DNA of 64,000 nt from positions 16,673-80,672 of the forward strand of contig NZ_AFGF01000081.1 of the NCBI RefSeq assembly GCF_000219125.1, given 5' to 3'. Below, one piece after another: positions 34,789 to 43,403 of the stretch (position 1 is the first letter of the stretch; every line of letters starts with the position of its first letter). The notes beneath the pieces were generated by a model. That model was not told the DNA's origin. It worked only from the letters and a program-made list of their open reading frames with translations, and ran no database searches. A program made the translations under genes and the position numbers. Source of the stretch: Acetonema longum DSM 6540. Lineage in GTDB: Bacteria; Bacillota; Negativicutes; Sporomusales; Acetonemataceae.

Positions 34789-35040
34789 TTTAGCACCTCT
34801 TGCCCGCTATGGCCACTCATAATTCTATGGTGGTAATTCGCCGGTAAATTCCTACTTCCTCCCAGATCATACTCTTTATGCAAAAATAAATAGGCCTTTT
34901 TTCCTATACCCTGACCAGGAGCAAAAAAACATATACGGCTGTATCACCATACATAGTTTACATAACGCCGAGAATTCTCTTGCGTTTGCCGGATTATGGA
35001 CCTTGTCTTGCAGAGCGATTTACTGTATCATCTAAAATGT
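34789..35040. other. Intergenic stretch before the c-di-AMP riboswitch
   Basis: About 250 bases of AT-rich sequence upstream of the PAS-GGDEF-HD-GYP gene (minus) and of the riboswitch (plus). It should contain both promoters. I see no convincing consensus boxes and no gene. Confidence 0.3.
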
Positions 35041-35150
35041 GCCGAATTTCCACAGGAATACGGAGGAACCAATTTATTGGGGTGAATCCTGCGCCCGGCG
35101 CAGGTAGGGATCCCTGTCCCGAACCCGTCAGCTAACTCCGGAGGCATGGG
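35041..35150 (+). promoter_or_regulatory. Cyclic-di-AMP riboswitch (ydaO/yuaA class)
   Basis: The conserved core of this class is readable in order: GGAGGAACCAA, TTGGGGTGAATCC, GTAGGGATCC, CCCGAACCCGTCAGCTAAC and a closing GGAGGC. It lies 50 bases upstream of an exported 3D-domain protein, the usual type of target (cell-wall remodelling), and would switch the gene off when c-di-AMP is high. Confidence 0.92.
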
Positions 35151-35159
35151 GACTGTTGA

Positions 35160-35197
35160 AAATCACTTTGGCAGCAACCCCATAGAAAGGGTGATTT
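35160..35197 (+). promoter_or_regulatory. Hairpin masking the ribosome binding site of the 3D-domain gene
   Basis: AAATCACTTT (35160-35169) can pair with AAAGGGTGATTT (35186-35197), which contains the ribosome binding site of the gene at 35201. It directly follows the riboswitch and could make control translational. Confidence 0.5.
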
Positions 35198-35200
35198 CTC

Positions 35201-35608
35201 ATGATCAAAACGAGCAGGATCTTCAATTTTTATAGCTGGCTGGCTGCCGCCATGCTGGCAATGACCCTGTTGCCGCCGGTGACGACAGCAGCACCGGCAA
35301 ACTATACGAAAGTGCTGAACGTAAAGGCTACCGCTTATGCGCCGGGTCCTCACGATAACGGCAAATGGGGCAACCTGACCCATATCGGCACCCAGGTTCG
35401 CCCGGGAATCATTGCTGTAGACCCGAAGATCATTCCGCTGCGCACCCGGGTATATATCGAATTTGCCGATGGCAGCGGAACCTATGCAGTGGCCGAGGAT
35501 ACCGGCGGCGCAATTAAAGGCAGCCGAATCGACATCGCCAAACAGACTGTGCAGGAAGCCTACAAATTCGGTATACAACAGGTAAAAGTCTATGTCCTGG
35601 GAAATTAG
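35201..35608 (+). CDS. Exported 3D-domain protein, c-di-AMP controlled
   Basis: A 135-residue protein with a signal peptide (WLAAAMLAMTLLPPVTTAA). The rest is a 3D domain, the double-psi barrel of lytic transglycosylase type seen in resuscitation and stationary-phase wall proteins: ATAYAPGPHDNG, IAVDPKIIPLRTRVYIE, VAEDTGGAIKGSRIDI, with its three Asp residues. It would act on peptidoglycan outside the cytoplasm. The upstream c-di-AMP riboswitch fits control of wall hydrolases. A terminator follows. Confidence 0.88.
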   Translation: MIKTSRIFNFYSWLAAAMLAMTLLPPVTTAAPANYTKVLNVKATAYAPGPHDNGKWGNLTHIGTQVRPGIIAVDPKIIPLRTRVYIEFADGSGTYAVAEDTGGAIKGSRIDIAKQTVQEAYKFGIQQVKVYVLGN

Positions 35609-35628
35609 AAGGCTCCAAGCAATGTGTG

Positions 35629-35667
35629 GCCCGCTGTTACTTCATTGAGTACAGCGGGCTTCTTTTG
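35629..35667 (+). terminator. Terminator after the 3D-domain gene
   Basis: GCCCGCTGT and ACAGCGGGC form a nine-pair stem with TTCTTTT following, 20 bases after the stop codon. Confidence 0.8.
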
Positions 35668-35713
35668 AATATATTGTAGTAAACGATTCATGGATAAACG
35701 TGAGGAGGTAAAA

Positions 35714-36271
35714 ATGGCTACGATCTGCATTGACCCCGGCCATTCCGGCCTGCCCGATCCCGGCGCAGTCGGCCCCGGCGGAACCAAGGAATCCGATATA
35801 ACCTGGGCTGTCGCCCAAAAACTCCGGGATATTCTCAGAACTGAGGGATATCAGTGCCTGCTGACCCGCTGCGGTGATGATCCCCAGAGCGATGATCTGG
35901 CTTACCGGGTCAGGCTGGCCAACGACGCGGCTGCCGACGTTTTTGTCTCTATTCACTGCAATGCCGCCGCCAGCTCTCAGGCCCACGGCACTGAAACCTG
36001 GCATTGCGCCGGCTGTACAGCATCGCGCCAACTGGCGAAGCTGATTCAGGCGGAACTGGCAGCTGCCCTGGAACTTACCGACCGGGGTATCAAAACCGGT
36101 CAGTCCTTATACGTGCTGCTCCATACGCTGATGCCGGCAGTTTTGGTAGAGCTGGCGTTTATCAGCAATCCCGCCGAAGAGGAGCTGCTGCGGCAGGAAT
36201 CCTTTCAACATCAGGCAGCCTGCGCTATTGCCGCCGGACTGGGAAAATGGCTTGCTGCCGAAGCGGAATAA
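35714..36271 (+). CDS. N-acetylmuramoyl-L-alanine amidase (amidase_3)
   Basis: A 185-residue zinc amidase that cuts the bond between N-acetylmuramic acid and the peptide stem. ICIDPGHSGLPDPG (His ligand near residue 9), KESDITWAVAQKL (Glu ligand), FVSIHCNAAA (His ligand) and VELAFISNPAEEELL (catalytic Glu) are all present. GAGGAGG precedes the ATG at 35714. No signal peptide is visible in this reading, so export is unclear; some sporulation amidases of this family (CwlD/CwlC-like) are short like this. Confidence 0.88.
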   Translation: MATICIDPGHSGLPDPGAVGPGGTKESDITWAVAQKLRDILRTEGYQCLLTRCGDDPQSDDLAYRVRLANDAAADVFVSIHCNAAASSQAHGTETWHCAGCTASRQLAKLIQAELAAALELTDRGIKTGQSLYVLLHTLMPAVLVELAFISNPAEEELLRQESFQHQAACAIAAGLGKWLAAEAE

Positions 36272-36298
36272 GCCCACCGGCGGAAATACCAATTTACC

Positions 36299-36327
36299 TT
36301 GACAGGAGTCGCAGCAAAATGTATAAT
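36299..36327 (+). promoter_or_regulatory. Consensus sigma-A promoter of the MarR-family gene
   Basis: TTGACA, a 17-base spacer and TATAAT: a perfect match in both boxes. It lies 55 bases before the start at 36382. Confidence 0.8.
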
Positions 36328-36381
36328 TAATTCTGATAATTTGTACGCCAAATAACTAATTGCATATATATGAGGTGCCGT

Positions 36382-36807
36382 ATGTTAGAAATTTTTGATA
36401 ACCTATGCATCCTGCTCTCTAAAGCCGAACAGAAGCATTATCAACACACCAAGCGGCTGCTGGAGAAAAATGACCTTGGCATTACGCCCGGCCAGCTGGC
36501 TGTTCTATACACTTTGTATAAAGGCGACGGTATTCTGATCTCGGAATTAAGCAAGAAAATCTATCTGGATAATTCCACTCTCACCGGCCTGATCGACCGT
36601 ATGGAAAAAAATGAGCTGGTGGTCCGCTGTGATGTTCCTTCCGACCGGCGCAGCTATAATATCTCCCTTACAGCCAAGGGGCGGTCTCTGGAACCCGCGA
36701 TCAGGGAAATATCCGCTCAGGTACAATCTACCATGCTGCAAAATTGCTCCCCGGAAGAAATCACTGCATTCCGGAAAGTACTGCTGCAAATTTTTGAATC
36801 CCTGTAA
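36382..36807 (+). CDS. MarR-family transcriptional regulator
   Basis: A 141-residue winged-helix regulator. The DNA-binding helix is LISELSKKIYLDNSTLTGLI, followed by DRMEKNELVVRCDVPSDRRS, the MarR wing with its conserved Asp-Arg-Arg. The N- and C-terminal helices form the dimer interface. ATG 36382 follows GAGGTG and a perfect sigma-A promoter. Target genes are not evident in the neighbourhood; autoregulation is likely by family. Confidence 0.88.
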   Translation: MLEIFDNLCILLSKAEQKHYQHTKRLLEKNDLGITPGQLAVLYTLYKGDGILISELSKKIYLDNSTLTGLIDRMEKNELVVRCDVPSDRRSYNISLTAKGRSLEPAIREISAQVQSTMLQNCSPEEITAFRKVLLQIFESL

Positions 36808-36837
36808 CCTTCGGCCCGCCTAAAGATAGGGATCGAA

Positions 36838-36876
36838 TACCCGGCGAATTTTATCCGCCGGGTATATATTTTTTAC
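36838..36876 (+). terminator. Terminator after the MarR-family gene
   Basis: TACCCGGCG and CGCCGGGTA form a nine-pair stem followed by T-rich sequence. Confidence 0.8.
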
Positions 36877-37008
36877 TTTTATTATTTTAATGCATTGATA
36901 TAGTAGTTTTTTCCCTGAAAACTATGGTAATATAGGTCCGAAAGCAAATTTAATTTTATACATTCGCATAATTCCGGTTTAAAATGGCGCAAGAGTGGAG
37001 AGATGCAA

Positions 37009-38076
37009 ATGGCCGTGAAAACTGTCCCCATTAGTGAAGTACAACCAGGTATGATTTTGGGTGAACATATCATGTCAAGCCGGCGCAGAATTCTCTTAGC
37101 CGCCGGCACTGTCCTCACGCCGTCCATGATTACCTCGCTGAATACTTGGGATATTCTAAACGTCATGATCCAGGACGCTTCGCAAGAGACAGCAGCGGCA
37201 GTGGAGGTACCGGCTGTGACTCCCGATCCAGCTCCGACCCCGTTTGCCGCTAAATACAAACGGCTCAGCGATACGGTCTCCGACTTGTTTGATGCCTATA
37301 GAAATACCCGCAAGGTACTGTTTCTGGATTTCCGGGAAGCATCCTATGCAGTGTATTCACTGGTAACGACCGGCGGCACTATGAGTTATCTGCTGTTGGA
37401 GAGCCAGTCGCCGAAAGCAGATTACCTGGGGCAGCACGCCGTAACGGTGAGCGCTATCGCCGGCAGCATTGCCCGCTGGATGGACTGGGAACCGGAGGAT
37501 ATCAAGCATTTGTGTCTGGCTGCCCTGATGCACGATATCGGCAAGGTAAGCCTGCCCTTATCCCTGATCAGCGGCCTGAACCTTCAAACCGATACGGAAA
37601 AAGCGATCTACCGCCTGCACCCGGAGGAGGGGATGAAAATTCTCAGCCCGCTGCGAGGCGTTTCCGCCGATATTTTGGCTGCCGTCGCCCAGCATCATGA
37701 GTTCATGGACGGCAGCGGATTTCCCCGCAAACTTCGGGACGGCGAAATCCATCCCTTTGCCCGCATTATCACTTTGGCCGATACCTTCCATACCTTATCC
37801 CAACAGACAGACCAGCCCAATCCCTTTTATCTGGCCGAAAGCATGCTTCATGACATGGTCGGCAAACTGGACATTGCCGTTGTTGATACCTTTACCCGCC
37901 GTATCCGGGATTATCTGTTAAGCCATAGGATTCTCCTCAGCGACGGCCGCAAAGCCGAAGTGGTTTACCTGCAGCAGAATGAATCCCGCTATCCGGTGAT
38001 CAAAACCGAGGATGACGAATATATCGATTTGCGCAAAAACCGGGAGATTAAGATTTCCGGAATAGTAAAAAGGTAG
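37009..38076 (+). CDS. HD-GYP domain protein
   Basis: A 355-residue cytoplasmic protein. The N-terminus (SEVQPGMILGEHIM; RRILLAAGTVLTPSMI) is the small module commonly preceding HD-GYP domains. The HD-GYP part has MHDIGKVSLPLSLI, QHHEFMDGSGFP (GFP replacing the usual GYP) and ITLADTFHTLSQQ. It probably hydrolyses c-di-GMP, although the altered GYP leaves room for another cyclic dinucleotide or loss of activity. GGAGAG precedes the ATG at 37009. A bidirectional terminator follows. Confidence 0.85.
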   Translation: MAVKTVPISEVQPGMILGEHIMSSRRRILLAAGTVLTPSMITSLNTWDILNVMIQDASQETAAAVEVPAVTPDPAPTPFAAKYKRLSDTVSDLFDAYRNTRKVLFLDFREASYAVYSLVTTGGTMSYLLLESQSPKADYLGQHAVTVSAIAGSIARWMDWEPEDIKHLCLAALMHDIGKVSLPLSLISGLNLQTDTEKAIYRLHPEEGMKILSPLRGVSADILAAVAQHHEFMDGSGFPRKLRDGEIHPFARIITLADTFHTLSQQTDQPNPFYLAESMLHDMVGKLDIAVVDTFTRRIRDYLLSHRILLSDGRKAEVVYLQQNESRYPVIKTEDDEYIDLRKNREIKISGIVKR

Positions 38077-38086
38077 TAAACCAGCT

Positions 38087-38126
38087 AAAAAATGCCGTGT
38101 TCCTGTCAGGATTCGGCGTTTTTTAT
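38087..38126. terminator. Bidirectional terminator between HD-GYP and pyrD genes
   Basis: AAAAAATGCCG and CGGCGTTTTTT make a stem flanked by A- and T-runs, suited to both converging genes. Confidence 0.75.
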
Positions 38127-38151
38127 TGTTATTGCAGCCTTATTGCCTGTA

Positions 38152-39066
38152 TTAAACTTGCGCCACCCCGATGAGATCGGCCAGGCATATTTCCTGACGG
38201 TCGGCATATTCCGCCAGTTCATCTATCAGCCGGGGAAGGATCAGAGGATCCGTAAAGGCGGCGGTGCCGACCTGAACAGCGCTGGCACCGGCCATCATGT
38301 ACTCGAGTACGTCTTCCATGGTGGCGATCCCCCCCACTCCAATAAGGGGGATTTTAACCCGGGAATAGGTCTGATACACCATGCGCAAAATCACCGGTTT
38401 AACTGCCGGCCCGGACATGCCGCCCACAATATTGGCCAGAACAGGACGGCGCCTGTGGATATCGATTTTCATGCCCAAAAGAGTATTGGCCAGGCATAAA
38501 CAGTCTCCTCCCGCATGTTCCGCCGCCGCGGCCATTTCAGTGATATCCCCCACATTGGGGGATAACTTAATGATCAGGTATTTATGAGTTACCCGGCGAA
38601 TAGCCGCCACCACAGCCTCCACCTGAACCGGATCCGCCGCGAAAACCCGTCCGCCGCAGGCTACGTTGGGGCAGGAAACATTGACTTCAAGTGCCGCAAT
38701 CTGTCTCAGCGGGTCCAAGGCCTGAGCCATCAGAGCAAAATCCGCTATGGAATGACCGGCAATGCTGATAATCACCGGCGGCTCCACTTCCGTCAGTTTC
38801 GGCGCTTCCAGGCGCAGAAAGGCTTCCAGACCCGGATTTTGCAGTCCGACGCTGTTCAGCATGCCGCCGTACACTTCAGCCGCACGGGGCGTCTCATTGC
38901 CCCTGCGCTCTAAGGGTGTAATGGTTTTGGCCACAATAGCGCCCAATTTGTTGATATCGTAAAATTCCCGGGCTGTATCCACACTAAAGGTCCCGGCTGC
39001 CGGCATCAGGGGATTCTTTAGAGACATCCGGCCTAACCGGACAGCCAGGGCTGCATGCTTTTCCAT
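38152..39066 (-). CDS. pyrD: Dihydroorotate dehydrogenase, class 1B type
   Basis: A 304-residue FMN enzyme of pyrimidine synthesis, oxidising dihydroorotate to orotate. Class 1B signatures: NPLMPAAGTFS near residue 18, ITPLERRGNETPR, NSVGLQNPGL, EVNVSCPNV with the catalytic Cys, IKLSPNVGDI, and IGVGGIATMEDVLEYMMAGA at the FMN phosphate site. Class 1B enzymes normally pair with PyrK; no pyrK or other pyr gene is adjacent here, so the partner would be elsewhere or this is an additional DHOD-like enzyme. Confidence 0.88.
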   Translation of the reverse strand: MEKHAALAVRLGRMSLKNPLMPAAGTFSVDTAREFYDINKLGAIVAKTITPLERRGNETPRAAEVYGGMLNSVGLQNPGLEAFLRLEAPKLTEVEPPVIISIAGHSIADFALMAQALDPLRQIAALEVNVSCPNVACGGRVFAADPVQVEAVVAAIRRVTHKYLIIKLSPNVGDITEMAAAAEHAGGDCLCLANTLLGMKIDIHRRRPVLANIVGGMSGPAVKPVILRMVYQTYSRVKIPLIGVGGIATMEDVLEYMMAGASAVQVGTAAFTDPLILPRLIDELAEYADRQEICLADLIGVAQV

Positions 39067-39165
39067 ACTTACACAGACTACCTCCCGTCTATTTTTTATG
39101 TCGTTTCATCATAGCTCATTTTTTAACGGAACACAAGGGAGTGAGCCGTCATTTCGCAAAAAAAC

Positions 39166-39197
39166 AAGGCCTCCCCTGATAATCAGGAGAGACCTTT
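39166..39197 (-). terminator. Terminator after the zinc-ribbon gene
   Basis: AAGGcCTCcCCTGAT and ATCAGGaGAGaCCTT form a long imperfect stem next to an A-run on the plus strand, giving a T-run on the minus transcript. Confidence 0.7.
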
Positions 39198-39213
39198 TGC
39201 TGTTTAGATGATC

Positions 39214-39501
39214 TTACCGCTGAGAGCTGAAGCAATCGCGGCAATAAACCGGACGGTCACCGGTAGGACGGAAAGGAACCTGGGTGGTTACGCCGCAAGC
39301 GCTGCAAACAGCTTCATGCATTTCGCGCTGGGGACGGCCACCAGTGCGGCCGCCGGCATTTTGTTTGCGGGCTGCACGGCAGGAAGGGCAACGGCCCGGT
39401 TCATTGGTGAATCCTTTGGAAGCATAGAATTCTTGTTCGGAAGCGGAGAACACGAATTCAGCGCCGCAGTCGCGGCAAGTTAGGGTTTTGTCTTCAGTCA
39501 T
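39214..39501 (-). CDS. Zinc-ribbon protein with three CxxC units
   Basis: A 95-residue small protein. It has four CxxC-type pairs: CRDC near residue 9, CPSC near 38, CSAC near 67 and CRDC near 87, matching the short zinc-ribbon proteins found in many Firmicutes (start DKTLTCRDCGAEFVFSASEQ). Function unknown; such proteins are often highly expressed. AGGAGGATTCC precedes the ATG. Confidence 0.8.
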   Translation of the reverse strand: MTEDKTLTCRDCGAEFVFSASEQEFYASKGFTNEPGRCPSCRAARKQNAGGRTGGRPQREMHEAVCSACGVTTQVPFRPTGDRPVYCRDCFSSQR

Positions 39502-39845
39502 TATTTGGAATCCTCCTCAAATTGTTTTGCGCCCTGACTGGTTTAGTAAAAATCCTAGCATATACTCTTTCACCAAACTACAAAACAGCTTGAGAAGGAG
39601 AACTGACATGCGTACCTAGACCTATTTTCATCGGGCTATTTTAATATACCTTGAAATATGAGAATTGTAAAGTATTTTTTTGAAATTTTTATAGAGATTT
39701 GACAGGTTGGTAGATTAGTCCCAGTTAGCCACCAAGTCACTGATTCTATGTTAATAATAAAATAGGATCCCCTGCCGTCCCGATTCATAATCATCGCTGT
39801 CACGGAAACACTATGAATAGAAAAATTGTTAGGAAGCGGCATTTC
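39502..39845. other. Intergenic stretch without recognised gene
   Basis: AT-rich sequence between the divergent zinc-ribbon and small hypothetical genes; it presumably holds both promoters. No hairpin or motif stands out. Confidence 0.3.
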
Positions 39846-40094
39846 ATGGACGAACAAAGGCCCCCCGGGGATCTGACGCAACAAAGTCAAAACTATTTCA
39901 GCAGCCCAGGAACAAGAACAGAAGATTATGCAACCCAGGCCGGTTCCAACGCCGATGGGTTCCTGTACACTCTGCCTTACGGCGAAGTTCCGGAGATGTC
40001 CCTGTCGGCTCTGAGAGCCGAAGATTATAAAAAGCTGACCGGCGTTGACAAACCTGAGAGTATGGCCGGACAAAATCAACCGAACCTTTCATAA
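39846..40094 (+). CDS. Hypothetical 82-residue protein
   Basis: The reading MDEQRPPGDLTQQSQNY starts at 39846 after AGGAAG at a moderate distance. The product is polar, Gln/Pro/Asn-rich and has no membrane segment; the middle (DGFLYTLPYGEVPEM) looks ordered. I do not know a family. Isolated on the plus strand between minus-strand genes. Confidence 0.4.
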   Translation: MDEQRPPGDLTQQSQNYFSSPGTRTEDYATQAGSNADGFLYTLPYGEVPEMSLSALRAEDYKKLTGVDKPESMAGQNQPNLS

Positions 40095-40167
40095 TCGGAA
40101 CCGGCGGCCGTTGAAACGACCGGCCAAAAATCAAGCAGGGCAGCCAATGGCTGCCTTTTTAGCATTT

Positions 40168-40500
40168 CTAAAACATATCGGGTTCCTCTGACTGGCGCTG
40201 ATCCTGTTGGGCGCATTTTTGCCACAGCCAATAGTACCGGTTCAGGAGCTCATCCAGTTCCCGGCTGGCTTCCCTCACATCCGGATCCAGCCGGCCCCTT
40301 TGTTCCGTCAGCTCATCCAGGCGCCGCCGCAGGGCTTCCGCTTCCCGCTTGATTTCCTCCAAATCGGCGCTGGTCTGGGTAGTAGCCCCTCTGCCGGCAA
40401 AAATCATATCCTCGCAGATCCCGTCCCGCTCCTGAAGCAATCGTTCCAGCCGGCGGTGCAGCGCATCGATCTGCTGCTGAATGACTAATATATCCTCCAT
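40168..40500 (-). CDS. Spo0E-like aspartyl-phosphate phosphatase, extended
   Basis: A 110-residue helical protein. Its C-terminal half (IKREAEALRRRLDELTEQ then DPDVREASRELDELLNRYY) fits the Spo0E family pattern, including the S-x-E-L-D motif that recognises Spo0A-P. The N-terminal half (IQQQIDALHRRLERLLQERDG) looks like a second, degenerate copy of the first helix. Spo0E proteins are normally 50-85 residues, so this one is long. It would restrain sporulation by dephosphorylating Spo0A-P. The ATG at 40500 has GGAGGCAGGGGG upstream. Confidence 0.6.
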   Translation of the reverse strand: MEDILVIQQQIDALHRRLERLLQERDGICEDMIFAGRGATTQTSADLEEIKREAEALRRRLDELTEQRGRLDPDVREASRELDELLNRYYWLWQKCAQQDQRQSEEPDMF

Positions 40501-40621
40501 AATCCCCCTGCCTCCGCAAAATAATCTAAAGGTATCTTATGCGGCAAGCTGGGATTTGATAGCTGGAACTATCAGGGATATAAATCTATTGCCTATGAAT
40601 CCGAAAAGAGACGCTTTCTGA

Positions 40622-40673
40622 ATAAGCCCGCCCGCAGGAGCAACCACGCAGATGAGCCTTTTTCAACGGTTCC
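40622..40673. repeat. Half copy of the dispersed palindromic repeat, copy 3
   Basis: Reading the minus strand: CCGTTGAAAAAGGCTCATCTGC followed by gtggttgctcctgcgggcggg, identical in most positions to the left half of copies 1 and 2. The right half is missing. Its left edge supplies the stop codon of the neighbouring xdh gene. Confidence 0.75.
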
Positions 40674-42942
40674 CTAGCCCACGGAAGACTTTTTCCGGCG
40701 TAATCGGCAGGCTGGTGATACTTACCCCTACTGCGTTATAAACTGCATGGGCAATCGCCGGCGATGGGGTATTGATGACCACTTCCCCCAGGGATTTGGC
40801 CCCAAAGGGTCCGGTAGGCTCATAGCTTTCTTCAAACTGCACCCGGACTTGCCCGATATCCTGACGGCAGGGAATCTTATACTGCATAAAGGAGTCGGTG
40901 GCCATCCTGCCTTTATCGTCATAACGAACGTCTTCATAAAGGGCCATGCCGATACCCTGGACCAGGCCGCCTTCCGCCTGAATCCGGGCCAAATTGGCAT
41001 TCATCACTGTGCCGCAGTCCACCACTGCCACATAATCAATCAGCTCCACCTTGCCGGTTTCCCAGTCTACTTCCACTTCGGCAAAACCGGCAATAAAAGG
41101 CGGCGGTGATATATTGCTGCCGTGGGTGGCATAAGCTGTCAGCTGGGATTTGCCGATGCCGAGAACCAAGAGTTCGGCCAGTTTTTCCAGGCTGATCTCC
41201 CGGTCTCCCGCCAGGGTGCGGAGGGTCTGGCCGTCGAATGCCACTTCTTCCGGCGGGGTTTCCAGAAAAGCAGCCGCCTTTGCGATAATCTGCTGTTTTA
41301 AGTCAGTGGCGGCTTTGACCACCGCCATGCCGGTCACATAGGTGGTGCTGGAGGCGTAGGACCCCGGATCATAGGGCGATATATCGGTGTCAGCCGCATG
41401 AACAATAATCCGGTCCAGAGATGTGTCCAGCACTTCGGCTGCCATCTGGGCTAAAATGGTGTCACTGCCGGTTCCCATATCGGTGGAGCCGGTCAGCAGG
41501 GTATAGTTGCCGTCATCGTTCAGGCGGATTTCAATGGAAGCCGTATCCACCCCGGCAACGCCTGACCCTTGCATGGTCACTGCCATGCCGATGCCTCTGA
41601 CTTTACTCTGGCCCATTTCCCGGCGGGGATACTTTTCGTCCCAGCCGATCAGTTTCTTGCCTTGGGCAATGCACCGGTCCAGACTGGAGCTGCCCAGGAG
41701 CTTGCCGCCATAGGTCAGGCAGGTTTCCCCGGCCCGGATGATATTTTTCAGACGAAGTTCGGCCGGGTCCATATGCAGTTCTGCCGCCAGCTTATTTACC
41801 GCCGATTCCAGGGCAAAGGCTCCCTGGGTGGCGCCATAGCCCCGTAAAGCGCCGGCCGGCATTTTATTGGTATAGACCACCCGGCCTGTGAACCGGACAG
41901 CTTTGGTTTTGTTGTACAGGGGCAGGGTCTTCTCTCCCACCACCCCGAACACAGTAGAGGCATGATCGCCATAAGCGCCGGTATCGGACAGTCCCTGAAT
42001 ATCCACCGCCCGGATATAGCCCTGCCGGTCAGCTCCCAGCCGGACCTTCAGCCGCATAGCATGCCGGCTGCTGGTACAGGTGAAGGTCTCCTGACGCTCA
42101 TAGATCAGTTTGGCCGGCTTACCGGTTTTTAAGGTAACAATAGCCGGAAAGATCTCGGCAGCAGCCGTCTGTTTACCGCCGAAGCCACCGCCAATCCGGG
42201 GCTTGATGACCCGGATTTTGCCGGCGGGGATCTCCAGGGCCCGGGAGAGTTTCCGCCGGACGTGAAACGGAATCTGGGTGGAAGTGATCACCACCAGCCG
42301 GCCGGTGTGATCCAGATAGCTGAAAGCCCGGTAGGTTTCCATCATGGCATGGGCCTGGGCCTGGGTATAATAGGTGTCTTCCACTACCACTTCACATCGG
42401 GCCAGTTCGGCTTCCACGTCACCTTTTTCTATATTTTGCGAAGCAACGATATTGTTTAGCTGGTCCATGCCGATATCAAAGTGGCAATAGAGATCAGACT
42501 CCGGATGGACTGTCGAAGGATGCTCATGGGCTGTCTCAAAATCCAGCACCGGCGCCAGGACTTCATATTCCACCTTGATCAATTCCATAGCCCGCAAGGC
42601 GGTTTTTTCATCCACGGCGGCAATAATGGCGACTTCATCGCCAACATACCGCACCAAATCCTCCAGTATCAACCGGTCATACGGCGAAGGTTCGGGGTAA
42701 GACTGACCGGCCTGGGTAAAGCGGACCCCCGGCACATCCCGGTAGGTAAGGATGCATTCCACACCGGCCAGCTTCGCGGCAGCGATTGTGTCGATGGCTT
42801 TAATGCGGGCAAAAGCGTGAGGGCTGCGCAGCAGTTTGATCACCAGGGTGTTGGGGACGCTTAAGTCATCGGTATATACCGGGCGGCCGGTGGCAATAGC
42901 CAGGGCGTCGGTTTTGGCGATAGGTTTACCGACCCATTTCAT
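40663..42942 (-). CDS. Xanthine dehydrogenase-type molybdenum-binding subunit
   Basis: A 759-residue large subunit of a molybdenum hydroxylase (xanthine dehydrogenase family), which hydroxylates purines or related heterocycles. Visible: GRPVYTDDL near 18, GGGFGGKQ (molybdopterin loop) near 253, GAGAL-type segment AGALRGYGATQGAF, and the catalytic Glu in GAKSLGEVVINTPS. The last codons before the stop are Gly-Leu-Gly-Asn-Arg, with Arg and TGA inside a dispersed repeat. It follows the 2Fe-2S subunit by one base. Substrate not determined. Confidence 0.9.
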   Translation of the reverse strand: MKWVGKPIAKTDALAIATGRPVYTDDLSVPNTLVIKLLRSPHAFARIKAIDTIAAAKLAGVECILTYRDVPGVRFTQAGQSYPEPSPYDRLILEDLVRYVGDEVAIIAAVDEKTALRAMELIKVEYEVLAPVLDFETAHEHPSTVHPESDLYCHFDIGMDQLNNIVASQNIEKGDVEAELARCEVVVEDTYYTQAQAHAMMETYRAFSYLDHTGRLVVITSTQIPFHVRRKLSRALEIPAGKIRVIKPRIGGGFGGKQTAAAEIFPAIVTLKTGKPAKLIYERQETFTCTSSRHAMRLKVRLGADRQGYIRAVDIQGLSDTGAYGDHASTVFGVVGEKTLPLYNKTKAVRFTGRVVYTNKMPAGALRGYGATQGAFALESAVNKLAAELHMDPAELRLKNIIRAGETCLTYGGKLLGSSSLDRCIAQGKKLIGWDEKYPRREMGQSKVRGIGMAVTMQGSGVAGVDTASIEIRLNDDGNYTLLTGSTDMGTGSDTILAQMAAEVLDTSLDRIIVHAADTDISPYDPGSYASSTTYVTGMAVVKAATDLKQQIIAKAAAFLETPPEEVAFDGQTLRTLAGDREISLEKLAELLVLGIGKSQLTAYATHGSNISPPPFIAGFAEVEVDWETGKVELIDYVAVVDCGTVMNANLARIQAEGGLVQGIGMALYEDVRYDDKGRMATDSFMQYKIPCRQDIGQVRVQFEESYEPTGPFGAKSLGEVVINTPSPAIAHAVYNAVGVSITSLPITPEKVFRGLGNR

Positions 42943-42943
42943 C

Positions 42944-43393
42944 TCATGCCACCCCCAGATATTTCTTTATGGCCCGCATTTGGCCCAGATAACCGGTGCA
43001 GCGGCAAAGGTTGCCGGTGAGATAATGAATGATATCAGCCTCGCTGGGATTGCTGATCTCCTGTTTCAGCGCCAGTACGGTCATGATGAAACCGGGACTG
43101 CAGTAGCCGCACTGTTCGGCCCCTTCCGCCGCCAGAATGCGGGCAAATTCCTCGGCCTGAGGCTGCAGGCCTTCAATGGTGGTAATCTGCCGTCCCTGGG
43201 CTCGAAAGGAAAGCACGGTGCAGGACAGGACCGGCTTGCCGTCCAGCCAGACGGTGCAAAGGCCGCAACAGGACGTATCGCAGCCTTTGCGGACGCTTAA
43301 AAAGCCGTGAGTCCGCAGAGTCTCGGCCAGCATCGCATCATTGTCCACCTCCCAGACAGCCGGTTTTCCATTCACAGTAACTTCTATCTGCAT
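42944..43393 (-). CDS. Xanthine dehydrogenase-type 2Fe-2S subunit
   Basis: A 149-residue electron-transfer subunit. The first cluster ligands are in GCDTSCCGLCTVWLDG and SCTVL; the second cluster is in CGYCSPGFI and CRCTGY, the normal pattern for this family. GAGGAGG upstream overlaps the end of the FAD subunit. It hands electrons from the molybdenum site to the FAD subunit. Confidence 0.92.
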   Translation of the reverse strand: MQIEVTVNGKPAVWEVDNDAMLAETLRTHGFLSVRKGCDTSCCGLCTVWLDGKPVLSCTVLSFRAQGRQITTIEGLQPQAEEFARILAAEGAEQCGYCSPGFIMTVLALKQEISNPSEADIIHYLTGNLCRCTGYLGQMRAIKKYLGVA

Positions 43394-43403
43394 GCTGCCG
43401 CCT

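Noticed and set aside
39636..40079. Minus-strand 147-codon open frame overlapping the small plus-strand gene at 39846
   Set aside because: Neither strand has a strong family match; the plus-strand reading has a plausible ribosome binding site, the minus one does not.
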